This document shows, piece after piece, positions 43,077 through 49,318 of a stretch of 49,318 nucleotides of DNA (positions within the stretch are counted from its first letter, which is position 1; each line of letters begins with the position of its first letter). Made by a program: the position numbers and the translations under genes. The notes under the pieces were generated by a model, which made no database searches, was not told the DNA's origin, and saw nothing but the letters and a program-made list of their open reading frames with translations. This stretch comes from an uncultured bacterium (lineage in GTDB: Bacteria; Elusimicrobiota; Elusimicrobia; Elusimicrobiales; Elusimicrobiaceae). The stretch covers positions 1-49,318 of the forward strand of contig CASEVJ010000012.1 in the NCBI GenBank assembly GCA_949291365.1, written 5' to 3'.

Positions 43077-43118
43077 AAAAAGCCGCGCGCTCCCGCAACA
43101 AAACGGGAAACGCGCGGC
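43077..43118 (-). terminator. Terminator of the coiled-coil exported protein gene
   Basis: GCCGCGCG/CGCGCGGC (43082-43089 with 43111-43118) with an inner CCCG/CGGG pair, then T5 on the minus strand. Confidence 0.8.
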
Positions 43119-43130
43119 ATAGAGAAAAAC

Positions 43131-43850
43131 TTATTTGGCTACCGGTTTTTTATTTTTGGCTTTTACGTCCTGCGCAGCAGACTGCTCCGCCTTCAGCTCC
43201 TGCTGTTTGGCCTGGCGCAGCTGGGCGGCCTGCTGTTTATCAAAGTCGGATCGGATTTCCGCAAAATACACATCGGCCGTATCCTGTATTTTCTGTTTGG
43301 AATTTTTCTTCAGCGTTTTGATTTCGGCTTTAAGTGCCTTAATCTGCTGCTTAAGCTTGGCCACCGCTTCCTTTTTCTGGGCTTTGGCAAGCATGTCGTC
43401 CTTTTTGACGGCTTTAATTTGCTCTTTATAGCGGTCAATCTGCAGCTCTTTTACTTCCAGCGTGTTTTCATACACAGACTGCACCACCGCCAAAATACGC
43501 CCGGAAACGCGCGCGTCCAGTGCCTCCAAATCCTGCCCGGCCACCGTTTGCAGCGTGCGGCCTTCAAAATACTCTTCCCGGGCAGACTGCAGCAAAATGG
43601 AATTGTCAAAATTCTTGACTAATGCCACCATTTCGCTCCAGTTGGCTTCCGTACGCGGGGCGGAATAAGCCACTGCTACTTTTTTGAGCAGTTCCCCATA
43701 AGTCGGATTTTGGGCCGCTTTTTCCAAAGCGGCGGGATTATATTCTTTAAACGCAGCCATGACATCGGCCTGTCCGAAATTCTGATTTTCCTGCGCACAC
43801 AACGCCGAAGAAACTGCCAGCGCAGCTAAAAACAACAAACTTTTCTTCAT
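43131..43850 (-). CDS. Exported coiled-coil protein of unknown function
   Basis: A 239-residue protein with a clear signal peptide (MKKSLLFLAALAVSSALCAQ, cleavage after ALCA likely). The first 90 mature residues form a mixed domain; the rest is highly charged and helical with heptads (DMLAKAQKKEAVAKLKQQIKALKAEIKTLKKN), ending in a Lys-rich tail. No family is recognised. Periplasmic coiled-coil chaperone or stalk roles are possible but unproven. The start at 43850 has GGGAGGG upstream. It has its own promoter and terminator. Confidence 0.8.
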   Translation of the reverse strand: MKKSLLFLAALAVSSALCAQENQNFGQADVMAAFKEYNPAALEKAAQNPTYGELLKKVAVAYSAPRTEANWSEMVALVKNFDNSILLQSAREEYFEGRTLQTVAGQDLEALDARVSGRILAVVQSVYENTLEVKELQIDRYKEQIKAVKKDDMLAKAQKKEAVAKLKQQIKALKAEIKTLKKNSKQKIQDTADVYFAEIRSDFDKQQAAQLRQAKQQELKAEQSAAQDVKAKNKKPVAK

Positions 43851-43881
43851 TGCGTCCCTCCCTTTAAGCAAGATATTTTTT

Positions 43882-43910
43882 ATTGTGCTATTTATTGGCA
43901 GGGTAGTCAA
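43882..43910 (-). promoter_or_regulatory. Promoter of the coiled-coil exported protein gene
   Basis: TTGACT (43905-43910), 17-bp spacer, CACAAT (43882-43887). The -35 is identical to those of the two pilin genes, but the spacer has no T run. Confidence 0.55.
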
Positions 43911-44032
43911 GCCCCCGGCCCGGGCTGTTTCCCCTAAACAGGGGGCTCTCTGCGGTGCTGCTTTAACGGACTACGCGGCCGGAGCGGGGCCAGGCATTTA
44001 AGAGCCCAAGCCCGCGTGTGTTTAAAACGCGC

Positions 44033-44059
44033 AAAAAACCCGCTCTTTTGGAGCGGGTT
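44033..44059 (-). terminator. Terminator of the CycH-like domain gene
   Basis: AACCCGCTC/GAGCGGGTT with a 5-nt loop and T6 on the minus strand, 25 nt after the gene. Confidence 0.9.
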
Positions 44060-44083
44060 TTGCGGAAAATTTCGCTTATATTT

Positions 44084-44554
44084 TTAGCGGGCCGCCGTGC
44101 GGAAAAAATTACCGCGCACGTTGCGTGCCAATTTGGGCATACCGGTCATTTTGTCGGCCTGCACCAACACATTTTTGGCATTGGGCTTAATGGAAGAAGC
44201 CGCCGCACCAAAAATATCACCCTCTTTTATAACGCCTAATTTGCCGTGATTGTTGATTTGCACTTCCAACTTCAAATCCCCTTCCACGTCCGCAGCCAAC
44301 AAGTCGTCCTCTCCCAGTTTAAACTCCAACGGAAACTTCGGATTGACCACCCGTTTAATGGCTATCGGTACATCTGCGGCGTTTTTGACAATAATAGCAC
44401 ATGAATTATTGTCTGCTTCGGCCACTTTAGCCAAACGTTCCGGCACGGTAACGGTTCCCGTCACATTTAAGCGGCCTTCATTTACCTTGCGCGCGGCGCA
44501 GAACACACACGCCACAACGCTGGCCAGAGCCACGGCTGTTAGAATCTTTTTCAT
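44084..44554 (-). CDS. Exported single-domain protein resembling the CycH/CcmI C-terminal Ig-like domain
   Basis: A 156-residue protein. Signal peptide MKKILTAVALASVVACVFCA is followed by one domain with VTGTVTVPERLAKVAEADNNSCAIIVKNAADVPIAIKRV and PKFPLEFKLGEDDLL. The order (V-x-G-x-V pattern, D-x-x-C/F-V-x-x-K, P-x-A-x-K/R, P-x-x-F-x-L-x-x-D) recalls the C-terminal Ig-like domain of cytochrome c biogenesis protein CycH. No cytochrome genes are seen, so it may have another periplasmic role. There is no Shine-Dalgarno; the -10 box ends 8 nt before the ATG, so the mRNA is probably leaderless. Confidence 0.7.
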   Translation of the reverse strand: MKKILTAVALASVVACVFCAARKVNEGRLNVTGTVTVPERLAKVAEADNNSCAIIVKNAADVPIAIKRVVNPKFPLEFKLGEDDLLAADVEGDLKLEVQINNHGKLGVIKEGDIFGAAASSIKPNAKNVLVQADKMTGMPKLARNVRGNFFRTAAR

Positions 44555-44562
44555 ACAAATAT

Positions 44563-44592
44563 ATTATACCTTTTTACAGCTACAGCACACAA
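44563..44592 (-). promoter_or_regulatory. Leaderless-type promoter of the CycH-like gene
   Basis: TTGTGT (44587-44592), 18-bp spacer, perfect TATAAT (44563-44568) ending 8 nt before the ATG at 44554. The predicted start is 0-2 nt from the AUG. Confidence 0.65.
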
Positions 44593-44596
44593 CCGC

Positions 44597-45064
44597 TTAT
44601 TGTTTGAAAAAGCCCCACAGATTTTGGTTATACACCCAGCCACGGCAGACACCCTGGGAAGGATCAGACGGGTCGTCTTCCACTTCAATCCAGGAACCTT
44701 TTTTGGAAATATATTTAAACGGATAACCCTTTTCCACCGTGCACACAATTTCATTGCTCACGCCGGGGCCTTTGCGCACGTTCAAATCCACTTTGGCAGA
44801 CATGCCGCCGTTGGCGCTGAGCAGCGAAGCAGAAATCCAGCCGGTAAATCCTTCAAAATCTTTGATTTCCACCCACTGTTTGTCCGGGCTGGTTTTGAGC
44901 ATCAGCACCGGCGTATATTTCCAGGCGTACCACTTAACGGCGCATTTGGTACCGGCACATTTACGCACATTGGCTTTGGTCGTATTAACGCTGGCATATT
45001 TTTGGGCAAATACCGGCGCGCTGGCAAGACAAAGCAGTAAAGCAAAAGCTGCAATTTTTTTCAT
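44597..45064 (-). CDS. Exported double SH3-like domain protein
   Basis: A 155-residue secreted protein. Signal peptide MKKIAAFALLLCLASAPVFA is followed by two bacterial SH3b-type domains: ANVRKCAGTKCAVKWYAWKYTPV with WVEIKDFEGFTGWISASLL, and LNVRKGPGVSNEIVCTVEKGYPF with WIEVEDD and GWVYNQNLWGFF. Each has the N-V-R-K-G-P-like turn. Such domains often bind peptidoglycan or cell-wall peptides. The second domain and first domain each carry Cys pairs. The start at 45064 has AAGGAGAAT upstream. Target is not known. Confidence 0.88.
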   Translation of the reverse strand: MKKIAAFALLLCLASAPVFAQKYASVNTTKANVRKCAGTKCAVKWYAWKYTPVLMLKTSPDKQWVEIKDFEGFTGWISASLLSANGGMSAKVDLNVRKGPGVSNEIVCTVEKGYPFKYISKKGSWIEVEDDPSDPSQGVCRGWVYNQNLWGFFKQ

Positions 45065-45173
45065 AGCGAAAATTCTCCTTAAAATAAATACCATCTTCTG
45101 CACCCAAAAGTATAGCAAATATTAAGGCAGTTTTTGCAACCCCGGCCCAAAATACCAGCCCAGCGAAAAAAGC

Positions 45174-45179
45174 TATAAT
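45174..45179 (+). promoter_or_regulatory. -10 box of the NifU-domain gene
   Basis: A perfect TATAAT 30 nt before the start. No clear -35. Confidence 0.45.
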
Positions 45180-45208
45180 AAAGAAAAATCCTTTTTACGG
45201 AGCTTACC

Positions 45209-45433
45209 ATGAAAGAACAAGTACAGGCAGTAATAGATCAAATCCGCCCTATTTTACAGTCGGACGGGGGCGATATCCAACTTATTGAAGTAAATGAAAA
45301 AACCGGCATTGTTACAGTGGGACTGCGCGGACGCTGCGGCGGCTGCCCGGCGGCGCAAATGACGCTTAAAGCCGTGGTGGAGCGCAAAATAAAAGAAGCC
45401 GTCCCCGGCGTGACTGCTGTAGAACGCGTATAA
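45209..45433 (+). CDS. NifU-like C-terminal domain protein (Fe-S scaffold)
   Basis: A 74-residue stand-alone NifU C-terminal (Nfu) domain that binds and delivers [4Fe-4S] clusters as a dimer. The metal-binding CxxC is in GRCGGCPAAQMTLK, near residues 42-46. IRPILQSDGGDIQLIEV is the N-terminal signature. The length is minimal for the domain. The stop codon is directly followed by the start codon of the PHP gene (TAAATG), so the two are coupled. Confidence 0.95.
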   Translation: MKEQVQAVIDQIRPILQSDGGDIQLIEVNEKTGIVTVGLRGRCGGCPAAQMTLKAVVERKIKEAVPGVTAVERV

Positions 45434-46249
45434 ATGCTCAAGGCAGATTTACACACCCATTCTTATTTTTCAGACGGCACTTCTTCGCCGGAGGAAGTGG
45501 TGTATGAGGCATGGAAAACAGGGGTACGGCTTTTTGCCCTCTCCGACCACGACACCACGGACGGCGTGCTGCGTGCCAAAGCTGAATGTGAAAAGCGCGG
45601 GGTTAGCTGGGTTGCCGCGGTGGAAATCAGCACACGGGAGCACGACCATCTGCACTTTTTGGGGTATCACATAGATTTAACCAATGCCCCTTTCCAGCAA
45701 TTTCTCAAACAAAACCGGGACAACCGGGTGCTGCGCATTAAAAAAATCATCAAGCAAATTGCCGACAGCGGCGTAGATTTAACAGAAGAAGACGTCTTTT
45801 CTTTAGCGGGCAACACCGTATCGCGCGCCCATGTGGCAGACGCACTGAAAAAGAAAAAAATCGTCTCCAGCCGCCAGGACGGCTTCCGTCGTTTTTTAGT
45901 GCCCGGGCAGGTAGGATATGTTCCTTCATTGGGAGTTACTGTGGTAGAAGCCATACGGGAAATCAAAAAGGCCGGCGGGCTGGCTGTTATGGCACACCCG
46001 GGGCTAGTGCAAGAGGTATGGAATTTCCCGGTTTGGAAAGAAGCCGGATTAGACGGACTGGAGGTGTTTTATCCCTCCCACAGCTATACGCTTAAACAGG
46101 AGCTATTAAAAATAGCCCGTAAATACGATTTATTTGCTACCGGAGGGTCTGATTATCACGGCCCCAGCGCTGGACGCATTACTTCCCCGGGCATGAACAT
46201 CGCCCAGCCCTACAGCGACCGCCTGCTGCATAAACTGGCCCGCAAATAA
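45434..46249 (+). CDS. PHP-domain phosphoesterase (RnaAM/TrpH-like)
   Basis: A 271-residue PHP-domain metallophosphoesterase. Metal-binding motifs are DLHTHSYFSDGTSSPEEVV near residues 5-20, SDHDTTDG near 37-44, and E/H in AAVEISTREHDHLHFLGYHID. AVMAHPG (near residue 190) and GSDYHG (near 235) complete the site. It resembles the YciV/RNase AM family, which removes 3',5'-bisphosphates or acts as a 5'-3' exonuclease on short RNA. Substrate cannot be fixed. It overlaps nothing and ends before a bidirectional terminator. Confidence 0.9.
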   Translation: MLKADLHTHSYFSDGTSSPEEVVYEAWKTGVRLFALSDHDTTDGVLRAKAECEKRGVSWVAAVEISTREHDHLHFLGYHIDLTNAPFQQFLKQNRDNRVLRIKKIIKQIADSGVDLTEEDVFSLAGNTVSRAHVADALKKKKIVSSRQDGFRRFLVPGQVGYVPSLGVTVVEAIREIKKAGGLAVMAHPGLVQEVWNFPVWKEAGLDGLEVFYPSHSYTLKQELLKIARKYDLFATGGSDYHGPSAGRITSPGMNIAQPYSDRLLHKLARK

Positions 46250-46298
46250 ACACCACTTAAATTTGACTCACAGAGCATACAATCTAATCAATACAACT

Positions 46299-46328
46299 AA
46301 AAAGGCCCTCTTCCCAGAGGGCCTTTTT
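46299..46328. terminator. Bidirectional terminator
   Basis: AAAAAGGCCCTC/GAGGGCCTTTTT with a TTCCCA loop, serving both the PHP gene and the convergent large MFS-like gene. Confidence 0.95.
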
Positions 46329-46341
46329 AAACCGTTTCTCA

Positions 46342-49318
46342 TTAATTCGGGAGCGGATTATTCATATCCGGGCCTTGCGGCGTATCCGCAGGCGGCTCTG
46401 TTTGCTGATCCGCGGCTTCCGAGACTGTGCCGGTTGTTTTGCTGTGTCTGTTCTTCCAAAGACTTTTGAAATAGCGGATAATGGTAGAGTCTTTCATCAT
46501 ACAGGTAGTTAACAACCAGCTGCCCACCAAGCATACCAACGAATACCAAATATCCAAATTGCTTCCACCCAGCCAAGCATTTAAATGGGACGCAGGCGTT
46601 GTCAGCAGTCCGGCCAGCGCCATTGTCACCGCCAACAGCACTGAAATTTGGCGCTGGAGTTTCGGATTTTTCTTGGTTACATAGTCATACATCTGGGAGA
46701 AATAATTGCCCACGCCCAAGCTGGTAATGGCTGCCCCCAAAATCGCCACTCCCACATTCCCGCCGGAACTCAACATAATAAGCGTTCCAAGACCAGACAA
46801 AGTATTGCACAGCAAATACATGGTGCCGGAGCTGATACGGGAAGCCATCAGATTGCCGCCTAAACGCCCGATGATTAACGGTACATACAGTGCCACCGCT
46901 ACCAGCAGGTTGGCAGTATCGCCATTAGAGATAAGCTGATTTAAATTCATGGCAAAAGCGCTTGAAATAGTAAACTCATGCACCGTCGCCAACGTCATAG
47001 CTAACGTAATGGCGGCCACTTTCGGCGCGTGCAAAAACACTTGCCAAGGAGTTGTTGGGTTGTGTTCCGTATGATGCAGTGCAGATACAAACTCCGCCGC
47101 CAAGGCTTTGCCCTGCTCTCCGGGTACTTGCTGTATAATAGCCATTTGTACTTTCTGTTCCAACTCTTCCAAGGCCTGGGCCCGAATGCCCGCCCATTGC
47201 TTTTTAGGAGTTTTTTCCTGCCGGTGCGCCTCTATCAGGTTTTCCACCCGTTCAATCAGTTTCTGCGCGCCCAATTCCAGCAGTACATTCATTTCTGAAG
47301 GGGTAGTCTTGGGGTCTGCCACCGCCCCTTGCACAGCATCTGCTATTTCAGAAACCATCTGTTCAGCGGCCATACGGCTTTTGGCAACCGTCGGCACACT
47401 GTACGCATCCCGCAAATTGGTACGCAGCGTTTGCAACGTGACCAACAGCGCATACACGCCAAAAATTGGGAAGCTGATGGAATAGACCAAGTGGGCGTCA
47501 TATCCGCTGAACAGGAAAATCAGCTTGTTTAATACCCACGGCAGCGCCAGGAACAGCAGCGTCCCCAGGTTTTTGTATACGAAACTTAAGTTATACATTA
47601 ACAAGTTGCGTATTTTTTCTGAAGAGGTTTTTTCTTTCCACACGGCTTTGGCGCGCGCACGGACGTCTTGCCAGGAAACATCTTCTTTTCCTTGAGAATC
47701 TTTATGTGTGACAATCAATTTCTTGGCTTCTTTGAGCCGTCCGTTATTGGCCGCCACCAACATATTGGACGTTACCTGCTGCAGTACACTGGCTATAGAG
47801 CGCAATACAAAAGCCGATATGATAACTGCACTGGCAATCCACCCTACAGAATGGTCATGAGCCAAGCCATAGAAGCCAGCCAGCGGGGGCAGGAAATTGG
47901 ACAAACTGGTAATAAACCCTGCCAGCACGCTTAACCGTTTTTCGCCCATGCGCTGCAACACTGGGTTGAGGAAAGAGGCCAACCCCGGGATAACATAGTT
48001 TATCACCATCATCATACTGGTAGCGGACGCGGCACTAATGCCCAAATCCTGGTTAATGATAGGGCCCATGGTTTTGCCCAGCGAATTATTGTACATTTGC
48101 TGATTGCGGTACAAAATAGCCGCTTTGTTTTTCGTGGGCAAAACCTCTATGGGGAAAATTTCCGGACTGTTGCGCAGCACCTGCACCAAATTTTTAATTT
48201 GATGTTTGGGCAGGCGGATATAGGCATCTGTTATCGGTACAGGCGTTGTGGAGAACGGTCGCAGCACAGCCAGTTGTCCATCCTCTAACAACACCAGGCG
48301 CGCCTCTCCGGGGAGATATTTCTTCTCAATTTCCACCTCTATAGGGAGCGCCGTCCGCCCGTCTGCCTCATAAAGTGTCACGGTAGTCGCTTTAAACACC
48401 TGATCCGGCTTACGCTGCAGCTTCAGGTGGAACGGCTCTTTCAAGCCCGCCTGTTTGATCAAATCCACAAAATGTTTCCACTGCCGGTTGTTCCCGGTAA
48501 ATTTCAGGAAAAAGTGGGACATGGTAAGCGGTTGTCGCCCGCCATCGCGCAGCTGGGCATGGAATTTTTCATTAAACGTAATGCGGTTATATCCTTCTGT
48601 CTTAATACGAGAATCAATAGAAAGAGCAACCGGCAATATTTCCTCTTTGTTATTTTTGCTGTTAACGTAGGAAAGGTAGAATCCGTCCACCGGCTCCTGA
48701 TTGGCATTAAAATCAAACAGTTCAGAGGAAGAAAGCGGATTAGACACCTCTCCTGTTGCCGCTGTAGCGGCAGTCAACCCTAACAACGCCAACACCCGGT
48801 TTTTAAGCTTCGTTTCTTCCAGTGAAAGCGTCTTGCCAAAACGGGAAACAAAACCTGCTGCGATATATTGGGTAAACAATTTGTGGAAATCTTTTCCGGT
48901 GCGCTTAAAATCGCCCACTGCCATTTGGTAGGCGTCTGCCACCAAAGAAGCAGTTTTTTTGCTTAAGCGGCCGTTATTATTGCGTTCAGCCGCCGCGGCC
49001 GGGTTGGCAGTGCTGACAGCCATTCCTTCCGTCAAAGAGTCAAAAAGCTGTTTCTCAAAAGCCCGCTTGTCAAATTTACCCTGCGAAACAAAGCCCTGCC
49101 AGTTTTTTTGCGCGATCTGCTCGTTGCGGCTTTGCACAATTTCCCGGGCGGCCTCATAGTTTCTTTTAGTCCACAGGTATTGTTTTAAATCTTTGGCATA
49201 GTCCAGCAGGAACTGCGGTTTGCCTACTTTAAACTTAAAGAAGTTCCCCAAGCCCAGCCGCCGCTCCGACTCCGGCGTCACCGCCACCGGCGCAAACAGC
49301 CACGCCCAGCCGTGCCCG
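46342..49318 (-). CDS. Very large MFS-like membrane protein, 5' end cut by window
   Basis: At least 991 residues; the frame is open to the right edge (…GHGWAWLFAPVAVTPESERRLG), so the GTG at 49287 is probably not the start. The first ~410 residues have no membrane helices and look like a mixed alpha/beta region with basic helices. From about residue 415 come transmembrane helices (LGISAASATSMMMVINYVIPGLASFL, WIASAVIISAFVLR, LFLALPWVLNKLIFLF), then a 150-residue hydrophilic, helical loop (near 625-780), then five or six more (VPLIIGRLGGNLMAS with the MFS-like GRxGG loop). This resembles a major facilitator fused to a large N-terminal domain. The substrate is unknown. An acidic/Pro-rich tail ends it. 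Confidence 0.75.
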   Translation of the reverse strand, partial: GHGWAWLFAPVAVTPESERRLGLGNFFKFKVGKPQFLLDYAKDLKQYLWTKRNYEAAREIVQSRNEQIAQKNWQGFVSQGKFDKRAFEKQLFDSLTEGMAVSTANPAAAAERNNNGRLSKKTASLVADAYQMAVGDFKRTGKDFHKLFTQYIAAGFVSRFGKTLSLEETKLKNRVLALLGLTAATAATGEVSNPLSSSELFDFNANQEPVDGFYLSYVNSKNNKEEILPVALSIDSRIKTEGYNRITFNEKFHAQLRDGGRQPLTMSHFFLKFTGNNRQWKHFVDLIKQAGLKEPFHLKLQRKPDQVFKATTVTLYEADGRTALPIEVEIEKKYLPGEARLVLLEDGQLAVLRPFSTTPVPITDAYIRLPKHQIKNLVQVLRNSPEIFPIEVLPTKNKAAILYRNQQMYNNSLGKTMGPIINQDLGISAASATSMMMVINYVIPGLASFLNPVLQRMGEKRLSVLAGFITSLSNFLPPLAGFYGLAHDHSVGWIASAVIISAFVLRSIASVLQQVTSNMLVAANNGRLKEAKKLIVTHKDSQGKEDVSWQDVRARAKAVWKEKTSSEKIRNLLMYNLSFVYKNLGTLLFLALPWVLNKLIFLFSGYDAHLVYSISFPIFGVYALLVTLQTLRTNLRDAYSVPTVAKSRMAAEQMVSEIADAVQGAVADPKTTPSEMNVLLELGAQKLIERVENLIEAHRQEKTPKKQWAGIRAQALEELEQKVQMAIIQQVPGEQGKALAAEFVSALHHTEHNPTTPWQVFLHAPKVAAITLAMTLATVHEFTISSAFAMNLNQLISNGDTANLLVAVALYVPLIIGRLGGNLMASRISSGTMYLLCNTLSGLGTLIMLSSGGNVGVAILGAAITSLGVGNYFSQMYDYVTKKNPKLQRQISVLLAVTMALAGLLTTPASHLNAWLGGSNLDIWYSLVCLVGSWLLTTCMMKDSTIIRYFKSLWKNRHSKTTGTVSEAADQQTEPPADTPQGPDMNNPLPN

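Overview
This window most likely comes from a diderm, anaerobe-like bacterium of the phylum Elusimicrobiota (gut lineage). This is an inference from gene content: a pyrophosphate-dependent phosphofructokinase, several type IV pilin-like secreted proteins, an hpf-hprK-rapZ-mannose-family PTS-ptsH-ptsI-lepA cluster, fused ispDF, apolipoprotein N-acyltransferase with lipoproteins, and a very large MFS-like protein. Most of the window is GC-moderate, densely packed chromosome. The left 2.4 kb is visibly more AT-rich and looks acquired.

Layout. (1) 1-2450: two Fic-family genes, the second behind an array of three 41-bp-phased palindromes that overlaps its promoter, ending at a 3' tRNA fragment (variable arm, T arm, acceptor strand) that looks like the attachment-site scar of an integrated element. 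(2) 2650-5720: PPi-phosphofructokinase and a mannose-6-phosphate isomerase homologue in which two expected metal ligands are replaced. (3) 5880-8200: galE-glf (UDP-Gal to UDP-galactofuranose), then tRNA-Ala(GGC). (4) 8600-12870: smc and a coupled metallophosphoesterase. (5) 13204-15378: a small duplicated-repeat protein, then a minus-strand surface-glycan pair (GT2 glycosyltransferase and Stealth phosphotransferase). The GT2 reading frame is broken by one extra C in a C5 run close to its start. (6) 15400-15605: a rod-like structured RNA that resembles 6S RNA. (7) 15900-24404: a ten-gene plus-strand operon for ribosome hibernation, HPr kinase, RapZ, a whole mannose-type PTS, HPr, EI and LepA. 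(8) 24512-25024: a pilin-like gene. (9) 25165-30459: a minus-strand operon PIN/TRAM-ispDF-lipoprotein-cysS-adenosine deaminase. (10) 30656-32056: a Cys-rich pilin-like protein. (11) 32253-33558: folD and a lipoprotein. (12) 33890-34672: a glycerophosphodiesterase. (13) 34899-42979: a seven-gene minus-strand operon secA-unknown-lnt-prfB-hemW-CofE-like-mscL. (14) 43131-46249: small exported proteins, a NifU-domain protein and a PHP phosphoesterase. (15) 46342-end: the large MFS-like protein, cut by the window edge.

The most interesting signals are regulatory. Both pilin-like genes sit behind a TTGACT -35 box followed by exactly twelve T residues in the spacer, the architecture expected of a slipped-strand, phase-variable promoter. 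The first pilin's AUG lies in the 4-nt loop of a perfect 19-bp inverted repeat. Four genes have a -10-like box 6-8 nt before the start codon, suggesting leaderless transcripts. The Fic operator array, the Shine-Dalgarno-sequestering hairpin of the glycosyltransferase and the putative 6S RNA with an alternative 3' hairpin are further candidates for undescribed regulation.
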